Of a stretch of 64,000 nucleotides of DNA, positions 53,165 to 61,841 are shown piece after piece; position 1 is the stretch's first letter; each line of letters begins with the position of its first letter. Position numbers and translations under genes: made by a program. Below the pieces are notes generated by a model. It did not search any database. It was not told the origin of the DNA and saw nothing but the letters and a program-made list of their open reading frames with translations. The stretch is taken from NCBI GenBank assembly GCA_001899805.1, contig MKWP01000014.1:186001-250000 (forward strand), given 5' to 3'. The DNA comes from Lysobacterales bacterium 66-474. Its GTDB lineage: Bacteria; Pseudomonadota; Gammaproteobacteria; Xanthomonadales; Rhodanobacteraceae.

Positions 53165-54376
53165 ATGTCCAGGATCGACGACTACCACGCATGGCCCGAT
53201 GCCCATGGCCGGTTCGGCCCCTACGGCGGCACCTACGTCGCGGAGACCCTGGTCGCGCCGCTGGAAGAACTGAAGGCCGCGTACCTGCGCCTGCGCGACG
53301 ACCCGGCATTCCAGCAGGAATTCGCCGACGACCTGAAGCACTACGTCGGCCGGCCGTCGCCGATCTATCACGCCAGACGCCTGTCGGAAAAAATAGGCGG
53401 TGCGCAAATCCTGCTGAAGCGCGAGGACCTCAACCATACCGGCGCGCACAAGATCAACAACACCGTCGGCCAGGCGCTGGTCGCGCGCGCGATGGGCAAG
53501 CGCCGCATCATTGCGGAAACGGGTGCGGGCCAGCACGGTGTCGCCACCGCCACGGTGTGCGCGCGCTTCGGGATGCAGTGCGTGGTGTACATGGGCGCGG
53601 TCGATATCGAGCGCCAGAAGATCAATGTGTACCGGATGAAGTTGCTGGGTGCCGAAGTGATCCCCGTGACCTCCGGTTCGCAGACGCTGAAGGACGCGCT
53701 GAGCGAAGCGTTGCGCGACTGGGTGAGCAACGTTGCCGATACCTTCTACATCATCGGCACCGTCGCGGGCCCGCATCCGTACCCGATGATGGTGCGCGAT
53801 TTCAACGCGGTGGTCGGGCGCGAGGCACGCGCGCAGATGCTGGAACAGTTCGGGCGCCTGCCCGACGTGCTGACCGCGTGCGTCGGCGGCGGGTCGAATG
53901 CGCTCGGGTTGTTTCATGCTTTCCTCAACGATCGCGATGTGCGCATCGTCGGTGCGGAAGCGGCGGGCGAGGGTATCGCGAGCGGCCACCATGCGGCGTC
54001 GCTTGCGGCCGGTCGGCCCGGCGTGCTGCACGGCAATCGCACGTATGTTCTTTGCGACGACGACGGCCAGATCACCGAAACGCATTCGGTGTCGGCGGGT
54101 CTCGACTATCCGGGGGTCGGTCCCGAACACGCGTTCCTGAAAGACAGCGGCCGCGCTGAGTATGTGGGCGTGACAGACGACGAAGCGCTGGCCGCGTTCC
54201 ACCTGTTGTGTGAAAGCGAAGGGATTCTTCCCGCGCTGGAGTCCAGCCATGCGGTGGCGCAGGCGATCAACCTCGCGCGCGGGTTGTCGAAGGACAAGTT
54301 GATCCTGTGCAATCTCTCCGGTCGCGGCGACAAGGACGTGCACACCATCGCCAAGCGCGAGGGGTTGGAGCTATGA
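53165..54376 (+). CDS. trpB: Tryptophan synthase beta subunit
   Basis: A 403-residue PLP enzyme that joins indole and serine to tryptophan. The PLP lysine is Lys96 in HTGAHKINN, and the phosphate-binding GGGSNA motif lies near residue 240. The C-terminal [10 protein letters not shown] matches the family. The start ATG at 53165 follows GGCGGCA. The normal tight link to trpA is broken here by a palindromic spacer. Confidence 0.96.
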   Translation: MSRIDDYHAWPDAHGRFGPYGGTYVAETLVAPLEELKAAYLRLRDDPAFQQEFADDLKHYVGRPSPIYHARRLSEKIGGAQILLKREDLNHTGAHKINNTVGQALVARAMGKRRIIAETGAGQHGVATATVCARFGMQCVVYMGAVDIERQKINVYRMKLLGAEVIPVTSGSQTLKDALSEALRDWVSNVADTFYIIGTVAGPHPYPMMVRDFNAVVGREARAQMLEQFGRLPDVLTACVGGGSNALGLFHAFLNDRDVRIVGAEAAGEGIASGHHAASLAAGRPGVLHGNRTYVLCDDDGQITETHSVSAGLDYPGVGPEHAFLKDSGRAEYVGVTDDEALAAFHLLCESEGILPALESSHAVAQAINLARGLSKDKLILCNLSGRGDKDVHTIAKREGLEL

Positions 54377-54382
54377 GAAGCA

Positions 54383-54512
54383 AGGGACCGGGGACCAGAG
54401 ACCGAGGATCTTGGGCTGTCGGGGTGAATGCGGCGGTATATCAAGCATCATCCCGGTCGATGGCAGGCAGGAGTTTGGCGGCTTTTGGTCCCCGGTCCCC
54501 GGTCCCTGGTCC
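54383..54512. repeat. Palindromic element between trpB and trpA
   Basis: AGGGACCGGGGACC at 54383-54396 has an exact inverted copy at 54494-54507, and the right arm sits in a longer run of GGTCCC units at 54487-54512. About 100 bases lie between. The element fills the trpB-trpA gap almost completely. Similar GGGACC-type strings occur as short repeats in this bacterial order, to my knowledge. Confidence 0.75.
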
Positions 54513-54527
54513 ATGATCCCTGCGGCC

Positions 54528-55334
54528 ATGAATCGCATCGCCACACGTTTCGGCCAACTGCGCGCAACCCGCCGCACCGCGCTGATCCCTTTCATCACCG
54601 CTGGCGATCCGATCCCGGACGCGACGGTCGCCGTGATGCACGCGCTGGTCGAAGGCGGCGCGGACATCATCGAACTCGGCATGCCCTTTTCCGATCCGAT
54701 GGCGGACGGGCCGGTGATCCAGCACGCCGACGAACGTGCGCTGCGCCACAAGGTCGGCATCGCGGACATCCTCGGTTGGGTGCGCGAATTCCGTGCACGC
54801 GACGACGACACGCCGGTGGTGTTGATGGGTTATCTCAATCCCATCGAAATCCACGGCATCGAACTCTTTGCGCACGAGGCGGTAGCCGCTGGCGTGGACG
54901 GCGTGCTCGTCGTCGATTGCCCGATCGAGGAAGATGACACGCTGCAGCCGTTGCGCGATGCGGGTCTTGCGCGCATCCTGCTGGTTGCGCCGACCACGTC
55001 CAGTGCGCGCCTCGCGCGTGCGATCGAAATGGCCGAGGGCTATTTGTATTACGTGTCGTTCGCCGGCATCACCGGCGCGGCGAAATTGTCGGCCGACGCC
55101 ATTCGTGCGCGCGTGGCGGAGATGCGCCAGCGTGCGCAGGTGCCGATCGCCGTCGGCTTCGGCATCAAGGACGCGGCCAGCGCGGAAGCCGTCGCGGAAT
55201 TCGCCGACGCGGTGGTGATCGGCTCGGCGCTGGTCGATGCACTCTCCTCCGCGACGACTGCCGGGGAGGCATGCCGGCAGGCACGCGCCTTCCTCGCACC
55301 GGTCCGGGCGGCTGTGGATTCGATCCAGCGCTGA
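54528..55334 (+). CDS. trpA: Tryptophan synthase alpha subunit
   Basis: A 268-residue TIM-barrel enzyme that cleaves indoleglycerol phosphate. The catalytic Glu lies in IIELGMPFSDPMADG and the catalytic Asp in VDGVLVVDCP; the phosphate loop is VGFGIKDAA. The ATG at 54528 gives the standard start; an in-frame ATG at 54513 would add five residues. It lies 151 bases after trpB, whereas these genes usually touch or overlap. Confidence 0.95.
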   Translation: MNRIATRFGQLRATRRTALIPFITAGDPIPDATVAVMHALVEGGADIIELGMPFSDPMADGPVIQHADERALRHKVGIADILGWVREFRARDDDTPVVLMGYLNPIEIHGIELFAHEAVAAGVDGVLVVDCPIEEDDTLQPLRDAGLARILLVAPTTSSARLARAIEMAEGYLYYVSFAGITGAAKLSADAIRARVAEMRQRAQVPIAVGFGIKDAASAEAVAEFADAVVIGSALVDALSSATTAGEACRQARAFLAPVRAAVDSIQR

Positions 55335-55464
55335 AGACCTTGTTGCGCCGCATCGAATGCTGGCCGCTGCCATTTCGCCTGGCGATCTCCGCGCCGAAAG
55401 GCGCTGACGGGGATCATGCCGTCTACGTCTCCGCCTGTCGCGTGGTGCTGCGCAGCATCAAGGC

Positions 55465-55478
55465 TTGATCTGGATCAA
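55465..55478. promoter_or_regulatory. FNR/Anr-type binding site upstream of the heme-copper cluster
   Basis: TTGATCTGGATCAA matches the FNR consensus TTGAT-N4-ATCAA exactly and is symmetric. It lies 62 bases before the start codon of the CuA subunit gene; TAGTAT at 55490-55495 is a possible -10 box. Low-oxygen activation by an FNR/Anr protein, or control by a related Dnr-type NO sensor, is inferred. Confidence 0.8.
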
Positions 55479-55539
55479 GGAAACTGTTTTAGTATCGCGT
55501 ACAAGCGGCGAATCCAAACTGCAGCGCGGGAGGGGTGCC

Positions 55540-56085
55540 ATGACCCTGCAGGATGTCATCTGGACCATTGCCCTGGTCGGCATGGGGCTGGTCGCGTTGG
55601 GCTTCATCCACGTGATCATCCAGGCGGGCAAGCCCGCCGACGATGCCGCGAGTCGCAAGTCGGCGCACACCGCCCACGTGCTGCAGGCCTGGTTGTTCGC
55701 GATCCTGTTCGTCGGCTTCGTCGCAGGCAGTTGGGCGACGCTGCGCCACTTTCCGATTCCTCCGCAGCATCGCGATCTGGACGTGAAGCAGGTCGTCGAT
55801 GTGGTCGGGCGCCAGTGGTCGTGGCAGATGACGCCGGCTTCAGTGAAGGCAGGCAGTCCGGTCGAGTTCCGCGTACGCAGCGACGACGTCAACCACGGCT
55901 TCGCGCTGTATGCACCCGACGGGCGCATCGTCACCCAGACCCAGGCGATGCCGGGATTCACCAACAAGCTTGTGTATACCTTCGCCGAGCCCGGCACCTA
56001 TGTCGTGCAATGCCTCGAGTATTGCGGACTCGGGCATGGGCCCATGAAGACCACGCTCGAAGTGGTCGCGGCCCAAGGAGAGTGA
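55540..56085 (+). CDS. CuA-containing subunit II of a heme-copper oxidoreductase (norS-like candidate)
   Basis: A 181-residue protein with two N-terminal membrane helices (about 5-28 and 48-70) and a periplasmic cupredoxin domain. The CuA site is complete: His in DVNHGF and the CLEYCGLGHGPM cluster (Cys-x3-Cys-x3-His-x2-Met). It takes electrons from cytochrome c and passes them to subunit I. The ATG at 55540 follows GGGAGGGG. It is the first gene of a four-gene cluster behind an FNR-type box. It may belong to an oxygen reductase or, more likely, to an sNOR-type nitric oxide reductase. Confidence 0.85.
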   Translation: MTLQDVIWTIALVGMGLVALGFIHVIIQAGKPADDAASRKSAHTAHVLQAWLFAILFVGFVAGSWATLRHFPIPPQHRDLDVKQVVDVVGRQWSWQMTPASVKAGSPVEFRVRSDDVNHGFALYAPDGRIVTQTQAMPGFTNKLVYTFAEPGTYVVQCLEYCGLGHGPMKTTLEVVAAQGE

Positions 56086-56087
56086 CC

Positions 56088-57587
56088 ATGGCTTCGCTCA
56101 CCCTGTACCCGGACGACGAGCGGCTGACCGGCGGCACGCGCGCCGCGTTCAACCTGTACATCATCACGGCAGTGGCGCTGTTCGTGCTGATGATGCTGGA
56201 CGGCCTGACCATGCGCATGAGCCAGGCCAAATGGTTGAATGTACCGCCCGACCTTTTCTACCAACTGCTGTCGATGCACGGCGCCGGCATGGTCGGCACC
56301 ATGGCGCTGGTCACGACCGCGGTGATGTGGTTCTTCCTGCGCAAGTACGTGCATTTGCACCTGTGGGCGTTCGTCGCGAACTACGTGTTGTTCATGCTCG
56401 GGGCGGTGTGCATCATCGTCTCGATCTTCGTGGGCGGTTATGGCGCGCTATGGACGTTCCTGTACCCGCTGCCGGTGCACGGGACGGGGCTGTGGACGGG
56501 GGATTGGTCGGCGCTGTTCCTGGTCGGTTACCTCCTGATCGGCGTCGGTTCGCTGTTGTTCTACCTCGACGCGGCGGCGGCGATCATCAAGGTGCATGGC
56601 AACCTGGGCCGCGCGCTGGGCCTGCAATGGCTGTTTGGCGGAACCATCGACCAGAACCACCCGAAGACCGTGGTGGCCAGCACCATGGTCATCATCGCCA
56701 ACTCGCTCGGCATCCTCGCCGGTGCGGTGGTGCTGGTGATGAGCCTCGTCAACATCTTCTATCCCGAGGTGGTGCTCAACGCGCTGGTCGCCAAGAACCT
56801 GATCTACTGGTTCGGCCACATGTACATCAACGCCACGATCTACATGGGGGTGATCGCGGTCTACGAATTGTTGCCGCGCTACACCCGCAAGCCGTATCCG
56901 ATCTCGCGCCCGTTCCTTTGGTCGTGGGCGGTGAGCACGGTATTCGTGATCGTCGTGTTCCCGCACCACTTGTTGATGGACTTCGCGCAACCGCGCTGGC
57001 TCGCGATCATCGGCCAGGTCGTGTCGTGGGGCGCCGGGTTCCCGGTGTTCCTGGTCACGGCATACGGTGCGCTCACCAATCTTTACCGCTCGAACATCCG
57101 CTGGACCATGCCGTCGCGGCTGATGGTGCTGGCGGTGTTCGGTTGGGCGGCGGGCATCGTGCCGGCCATCCTCGACGGCACCATCCGCAACAACCTGGTG
57201 ATGCACAACACGCAATGGGTGCCGGGCCATTTCCATTTCTACCTGCTGCTCGGCGTGCTGGCGATGGCGCTGGCTCTGATGTTCCACGTGATCGGCAGCC
57301 GCGTGAACGAGCCGCCCAATTCGCGCATGGACAAGGCGGGGTTCCCGTTGTACCTGTTCGGTGGCCTGATCTTCGTGTTCGCGTTCCTCGATGCCGGCCA
57401 CCTCAGCGTGCCGCGACGGATGGCCGAGCACCTGGATGCGTGGACCTTCACCGACAAGCTTGGCTCGATCGGCGCGATCCTGGTGGTGCTGGCGATGCTG
57501 TACTTCGCGATCCGGATCACGACCGGGCTGTTGAAGTCGCCGGCACCGGGAGGTGCGCGTGTCGGTGTTCCGGACGCTGCTGGCTAG
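56088..57587 (+). CDS. Catalytic subunit I of heme-copper family, lacking the active-site Tyr; candidate nitric oxide reductase (sNOR, norY-like)
   Basis: A 499-residue, about 12-helix membrane protein. Metal ligands are present: His64 (low-spin heme), His244 and the pair His293-His294 (CuB), and His381/His383 in PGHFHF (heme pair). Oxygen reductases of types A and B carry a Tyr four residues after the first CuB His (GHPxVY); here the sequence is GHMYIN, giving Asn248. No replacement Tyr is obvious. Loss of this Tyr is a hallmark of NO reductases derived from oxidases. With the CuA gene before it and SCO/SenC plus a membrane protein after it, the order equals norSY-senC-orf1 of nitrifiers. 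An AAGGAG box precedes the start. Confidence 0.8.
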   Translation: MASLTLYPDDERLTGGTRAAFNLYIITAVALFVLMMLDGLTMRMSQAKWLNVPPDLFYQLLSMHGAGMVGTMALVTTAVMWFFLRKYVHLHLWAFVANYVLFMLGAVCIIVSIFVGGYGALWTFLYPLPVHGTGLWTGDWSALFLVGYLLIGVGSLLFYLDAAAAIIKVHGNLGRALGLQWLFGGTIDQNHPKTVVASTMVIIANSLGILAGAVVLVMSLVNIFYPEVVLNALVAKNLIYWFGHMYINATIYMGVIAVYELLPRYTRKPYPISRPFLWSWAVSTVFVIVVFPHHLLMDFAQPRWLAIIGQVVSWGAGFPVFLVTAYGALTNLYRSNIRWTMPSRLMVLAVFGWAAGIVPAILDGTIRNNLVMHNTQWVPGHFHFYLLLGVLAMALALMFHVIGSRVNEPPNSRMDKAGFPLYLFGGLIFVFAFLDAGHLSVPRRMAEHLDAWTFTDKLGSIGAILVVLAMLYFAIRITTGLLKSPAPGGARVGVPDAAG

Positions 57588-58176
57588 CCTCGTGATCCTC
57601 GCGGCCGGCGTCGCGACGCTGGCCGCCGCCACCCACGGCTTCCGCGCGTTCACTTCGGAAACCGCGCGCCGCATCGACGTGCGCGAACATCCGCGCGCAT
57701 TGCCGGCGGTGCCGTTGCAGACCGCCAGCGGCGAACACATCGACTTTTCCGGCCTGCGCGGTCGCTGGCTGCTGGTGGATTTCATCTACACGCGCTGCAT
57801 GACGTATTGCTCGGTGCAGGGCAGCGAGTTCGCGCGCCTGCAGGGCCGGTTGGCCGATCCGATTGCGCACGACCAGGTCATGCTCCTGAGCGTCAGCTTC
57901 GATCCGGCCCACGATGGTCCGGAGCAATTGCGTGCGTACCAGCAGCGTTCGGGCGACCGCGGCGCGGGCTGGATCGCGGCACGCCCGACGAATACGGCCG
58001 ACCTCGATGCGCTGATGCAGGTGTTCGGCGTGACCGCGATCCCCGACGGGCTCGGCGGTTACGTACACAATGCCGCGATCGCGGTGGTCGATCCGCAAGG
58101 GCGGCTGGTTGCGATCACGGATTGGGATGCCCCGGACGATGCCGAACGGTACGTGCGGCGCGGGTTGGCGCGATGA
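57559..58176 (+). CDS. SCO1/SenC-family copper chaperone
   Basis: About 205 residues with one N-terminal membrane anchor (about 5-25) and a thioredoxin-like periplasmic domain. Copper ligands are the two Cys in YTRCMTYCS (Cys-x3-Cys) and the His in GGYVHN. It probably delivers copper to the CuA site of the cluster's subunit II. The GTG at 57559 has GGGAGG a few bases upstream; GTG 57553 is an alternative. It overlaps the end of the subunit I gene by 29 bases. Confidence 0.86.
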   Translation: MSVFRTLLASLVILAAGVATLAAATHGFRAFTSETARRIDVREHPRALPAVPLQTASGEHIDFSGLRGRWLLVDFIYTRCMTYCSVQGSEFARLQGRLADPIAHDQVMLLSVSFDPAHDGPEQLRAYQQRSGDRGAGWIAARPTNTADLDALMQVFGVTAIPDGLGGYVHNAAIAVVDPQGRLVAITDWDAPDDAERYVRRGLAR

Positions 58177-58766
58177 TCGCGTGGTCGCGCTGGCGGCCCT
58201 GGCTGGGCGCGTTGCTGTGGCTGGCGTTGGCGCTGCCGCCGCTGCGGCACGCCACGCAAGCCACGATGACCTTGCAGATGCTGGTCCAGATTCCGATGCT
58301 CGCGATCGCCGGCTGGTGGCTGCGGCCCTGGTTGCCACGGAGGGCGGCCGACGCGCTGGAGGCGTGGAACGGGGGAGGCATCAGCGGAATCGTGCTGGCC
58401 TCTCTCGTCGCAATGGTCTGGATGCTGCCGCGGATGATGGACGCTTCGCTGGACAACCCATGGATCGCGCTGGCGAAGTTTGCAAGCGTGCCGCTGCTGG
58501 TTGGCCTGGCGCTTGCGGTCAGCTGGCCGCGTGCGGGGTTCGTGGTGCGCGGGGTGTTCCTGCTCGAGGTTGTCGCGACGGCGTTCCGGCTGGGCTGGCT
58601 GTACCGGGTTTCGCCGGTGCGGCTGTGCAGCAATTACCTCCTGGATGACCAGCAACGGCTGGGCAACGTGATGCTCGCGCTGGGGGTGGCGATCTGCCTG
58701 GTGCTGGCCTGGAAGCTGGTGTGGGGGCGCATCGACATCGACGGGGCACGCGGCAACCGGGCCTGA
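58173..58766 (+). CDS. Membrane protein of heme-copper cluster (orf1-like)
   Basis: A 197-residue protein with about five to six membrane helices and little soluble part. It overlaps the SCO gene by four bases (ATGA) and closes the cluster. Its place fits the orf1 product of norSY-senC-orf1 operons, a conserved membrane protein of unknown function, possibly in assembly or copper handling. No motif was recognised. Confidence 0.75.
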   Translation: MIAWSRWRPWLGALLWLALALPPLRHATQATMTLQMLVQIPMLAIAGWWLRPWLPRRAADALEAWNGGGISGIVLASLVAMVWMLPRMMDASLDNPWIALAKFASVPLLVGLALAVSWPRAGFVVRGVFLLEVVATAFRLGWLYRVSPVRLCSNYLLDDQQRLGNVMLALGVAICLVLAWKLVWGRIDIDGARGNRA

Positions 58767-58840
58767 CCGGGAAGCCTGTCCGGCAGGGCCGCCGCGTGAC
58801 GTTGTATCCTACGCGGCTGGAATCACCGCAGGGGCCCCTC

Positions 58841-59704
58841 GTGTCCTGGCTGCAGAAATTGACCACGCCCAAAATCCGTACCGAAGGCGCGCCTGCCCGC
58901 GGCAAGGTGCCGGAGGGCGTGTGGGAGAAATGCGCCGGCTGCGGGATCGGCCTGTACCGACCGGAACTCGAACGCAACCTGATGGTGTGCCCGAAGTGCG
59001 GCCACCATCACCCGATCGGCGCGCGCGCGCGCCTGGCGTCATTCCTCGACGAGGGCGGTGATGAGCTGGACGCGAACCTGGGTCCGGTCGATACGCTGAA
59101 ATTCAAGGACTCCAAGCGGTATCGCGACCGCATCCTCGCGGCCCAGAAGGCCACCGGGGAGAAGGATGCGCTGGTGACGGTGAAAGGCGCGCTCAAGGGC
59201 ATACCGGCCGTCGCGTGCGCGTTCGAATTTTCCTACATGGGCGGTTCGATGGGCTCGGTGGTGGGCGAAAAATTCACCCGCGCCGCCGAAGCCGCGCTGC
59301 GCGACAAGATCCCGCTGGTGTGCTTCACGGCCACCGGCGGCGCGCGCATGCAGGAAGGCCTGCAGTCGTTGATGCAGATGGCCAAGACCTCCGCGGCGCT
59401 GGCGCGTTTGCGCAAGGCCGGCCTGCCGTACATCGTGGTCCTGACCCACCCGACCACCGGCGGCGTGTCCGCCAGCCTCGCGATGCTGGGCGACATCCAC
59501 ATCGCCGAACCCAAGGCGCTGATCGGCTTCGCGGGTCCGCGCGTGATCGAGCAGACCGTGCGCGAGACGCTGCCGGAAGGCTTCCAGCGTTCGGAGTTCC
59601 TGCTGGAGCACGGCGCGATCGACATGATCTGCGATCGCCGCGAACTGCGCGACCGCATCGCGGAATTGCTTGCGATCCTGACGCATCACGACAAGGTGGC
59701 GTGA
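58841..59704 (+). CDS. accD: Acetyl-CoA carboxylase carboxyltransferase beta subunit
   Basis: A 287-residue subunit of the carboxyltransferase that makes malonyl-CoA for fatty-acid synthesis. The N-terminal zinc ribbon (CAGCG ... CPKCG, residues about 30-52) is complete, followed by the crotonase-fold domain with GGARMQEG and TTGGVSAS. The start is the GTG at 58841. folC normally follows accD closely in this order; here a 711-base palindromic region lies between. Confidence 0.95.
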   Translation: MSWLQKLTTPKIRTEGAPARGKVPEGVWEKCAGCGIGLYRPELERNLMVCPKCGHHHPIGARARLASFLDEGGDELDANLGPVDTLKFKDSKRYRDRILAAQKATGEKDALVTVKGALKGIPAVACAFEFSYMGGSMGSVVGEKFTRAAEAALRDKIPLVCFTATGGARMQEGLQSLMQMAKTSAALARLRKAGLPYIVVLTHPTTGGVSASLAMLGDIHIAEPKALIGFAGPRVIEQTVRETLPEGFQRSEFLLEHGAIDMICDRRELRDRIAELLAILTHHDKVA

Positions 59705-59775
59705 CGCCTTGCGCGGCGGTTGTAGCAAAAAGTGCTGCGACGTCCCTGTCTTTTTCCGCGCCATCCCACGGCGCG

Positions 59776-60365
59776 GGCTACTTTCTGTTTCGGCAGAAAG
59801 TAGCCAAAGACCATGGCGCCTGAGGCGATGGTCGAACGAACGTCGTGTTCGTTCGACTGCCCTGCGATGCTCGCCGAACGGCGGCCGCGCCGAACTCGCA
59901 CATCCTTGTGCTCAAACATCCGGCTCTTGCTCCGCCGTTCGGCTGCGCTTCTCGGCATCGCAAACGGCGCCGTTTGTCGCTTCGCTGTCCGGCCGTCCGT
60001 GGCCTGCGTTCTTGCGTGGTGGGGTATCTGGGGTCATGGGCATCGATTCCGCTGGCGGCGTTCGGGAAATGTTGGCCGGTGTGCTCCCTGCACGAGTGGC
60101 GGGTCGAGGCAAGGGCATTGTTCTTCCTTCGAGCGAGGCCAGGATGGCCGCCGTCGGAGGAGGGCTTTCCCCCGCGCCCTTGCACGACGCCGAGCATCGC
60201 AGCGCCAAGCGGGAGCAAGGCGCGCATGTCCGAGCACAAGGATGTGCGAGTTCGCGCCGGCCCGCTTGGCGTGAGAAGCGCAGGGAAGTTGAGGCGACAC
60301 GACGTCGCCGAAATCGTCGTGTCGGGCGCAATGGTTTTGGCGACTTTTGCCGAAACAAAAGTCGC
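59776..60365. repeat. Large imperfect inverted repeat (about 590 bases) between accD and folC
   Basis: The region 59705-60415 has no supported gene and is dominated by nested inverted repeats. The left end has a hairpin with 12-base stem GGCTACTTTCTG/CAGAAAGTAGCC (59776-59805, loop TTTCGG). The right end has GCGACTTTTG/CAAAAGTCGC (60340-60365, loop CCGAAA), whose sequence is the reverse complement pattern of the left. A 23-base segment at 59891-59913 recurs exactly inverted at 60232-60254, with weaker matches extending both ways. The central part, about 59990-60180, is unpaired. Long open frames on both strands here are by-products of GC-rich symmetry. Confidence 0.8.
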
Positions 60366-60415
60366 ACGCTCGCGGTAGCGAGCGGAACCGTTTTTGGACA
60401 AGGGTGGTTCGCCGC

Positions 60416-61753
60416 ATGAGAACCCTCGCCGAGTGGCTCGACTACCAGCAACAAATCCATACGCGCGGCATCGACATGGGCCTCGACCGCGTGCGCGCGG
60501 TGTGGCAGCGCATGGGCGCGCCGCGGCCCGCGCCGGTGGTGATCACGGTCGGCGGCACCAACGGCAAGGGCTCGACGATTGCGTTCCTCGAAGCCATGCT
60601 GCGCGCGGGCGGGATGCGGGTCGGCACTTACACTTCACCCCATATCCTGCGTTACAACGAACGCGTGCGGGTGGATGGCGTCGAAGCCGACGACATGACG
60701 CTGGTCGCCGCGTTCGAGCGCATCGAAGCGGTGCGCGGCCTCGATTCTGGACAACCGGTCACGCTGACCTATTTCGAGTTCGGCACGCTGGCGGCGCTCG
60801 ATGTGTTTGCGCGTGCCGGGCTGGAGGTCGCGTTGCTCGAAGTCGGTTTGGGCGGCAGGCTCGATGCGGTGAACATCGTCGATGCCGACTGCGCGGTGGT
60901 GGTGACGGTCGATCTCGACCACATGGAATACCTGGGTCCGGACCGCGAATCGATCGGCCGCGAGAAGGCGGGCATTTTCCGCGCGGGCAAACCAGCGATC
61001 GTGGGCGAAACCGATCCCCCGCAATCGTTGCTCGAACACGCACAAGCCATCGGTGCGCAGGTCGAGGTGCTGGGTCGCGATTTCGGATGGGAGCCCCAGC
61101 TCGATGCCTTGCGCTGGTGGCATCGCGATCCGGACCAGTCGCGCTACGTGGCGCGCGAGGAAGAGTTCGGCAATCAGGTACTGTTGACCGGGGAACTCGC
61201 GCTCGAGGGCGCGTTCCAGTACCACAATGCGGCGACCGCGGTCGCCGCGTTGCACGCGCTGGGCGAACGAGTGCGCTGGGATGTGCGCGCATTGCAGAAG
61301 CCGCATTCCATCACCGCAGCCATGCCGTTGCTGCCGGGACGCCTGCAACACCTTGCGAGCAGCCCCGATCTCGTCGTCGATGTCGGCCACAACCCGCAGG
61401 CCGCGCGCGAATTGGCGCGCTGGCTGGATCGGCATCCGGTCGCGGGGGGAACGTACGCGGTGTTCGGCGCGCTGGCGGACAAGGACATCGAAGCCGTGGT
61501 GGCTGCGCTGGGCGAGCGCATCCAGCGCTGGTATCTGGCCGGGCTGGCTGATGAATCGCCGCGCGGCGAAGCCGTTGCGCGGCTCGCCGCGCGGGTTCGC
61601 GCGGTGTTGCGGGATGCGACGCTGCGCGAATGCCCGGACATCCCCGCCGCGCTGGCCGCCGCGCGCGCGGAAGCATCGGCGGATGACCGCATCATCGCCT
61701 TCGGGAGTTTCCATGTGGTTGGCCCCGTGTTGCGCGAGGTAGCCCGGCTATAA
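60416..61753 (+). CDS. folC: Bifunctional folylpolyglutamate/dihydrofolate synthase
   Basis: A 445-residue Mur-ligase-like ATPase that adds glutamate to folates and makes dihydrofolate. The P-loop GGTNGKGST lies near residue 44; YTSPHILRYNERV and LEVGLGGRLDAVN are family hallmarks; the C-terminal DVGHNPQAA is typical. The ATG at 60416 follows AAGGGTGG. A SPOR-domain protein gene follows 88 bases later. Confidence 0.94.
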   Translation: MRTLAEWLDYQQQIHTRGIDMGLDRVRAVWQRMGAPRPAPVVITVGGTNGKGSTIAFLEAMLRAGGMRVGTYTSPHILRYNERVRVDGVEADDMTLVAAFERIEAVRGLDSGQPVTLTYFEFGTLAALDVFARAGLEVALLEVGLGGRLDAVNIVDADCAVVVTVDLDHMEYLGPDRESIGREKAGIFRAGKPAIVGETDPPQSLLEHAQAIGAQVEVLGRDFGWEPQLDALRWWHRDPDQSRYVAREEEFGNQVLLTGELALEGAFQYHNAATAVAALHALGERVRWDVRALQKPHSITAAMPLLPGRLQHLASSPDLVVDVGHNPQAARELARWLDRHPVAGGTYAVFGALADKDIEAVVAALGERIQRWYLAGLADESPRGEAVARLAARVRAVLRDATLRECPDIPAALAAARAEASADDRIIAFGSFHVVGPVLREVARL

Positions 61754-61841
61754 TTCTTTCCGTCCGTGGTTTCGGCGTTCGAGCGGACGCGCCTGCGGCG
61801 CGCCGTCCAACGCCAGTACCTCGCATCGTGGTGTCGTCGAT

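Noticed and set aside
55271-55468. Small open frame between trpA and the heme-copper cluster
   Set aside because: Its first part overlaps trpA in another frame, no ribosome binding site is seen, and the minus strand is equally open.
56088-57587. Annotation as cbb3-type oxidase (CcoN)
   Set aside because: A CuA subunit precedes it, and no CcoO/CcoP genes follow; helix VI and the ligand spacing also differ from CcoN.
59778-60401. Long open frames on both strands between accD and folC (for example about 207 codons on the minus strand)
   Set aside because: They run through the inverted repeat, lack ribosome binding sites and show no domain. Mirror-image GC-rich repeats open frames on all strands.
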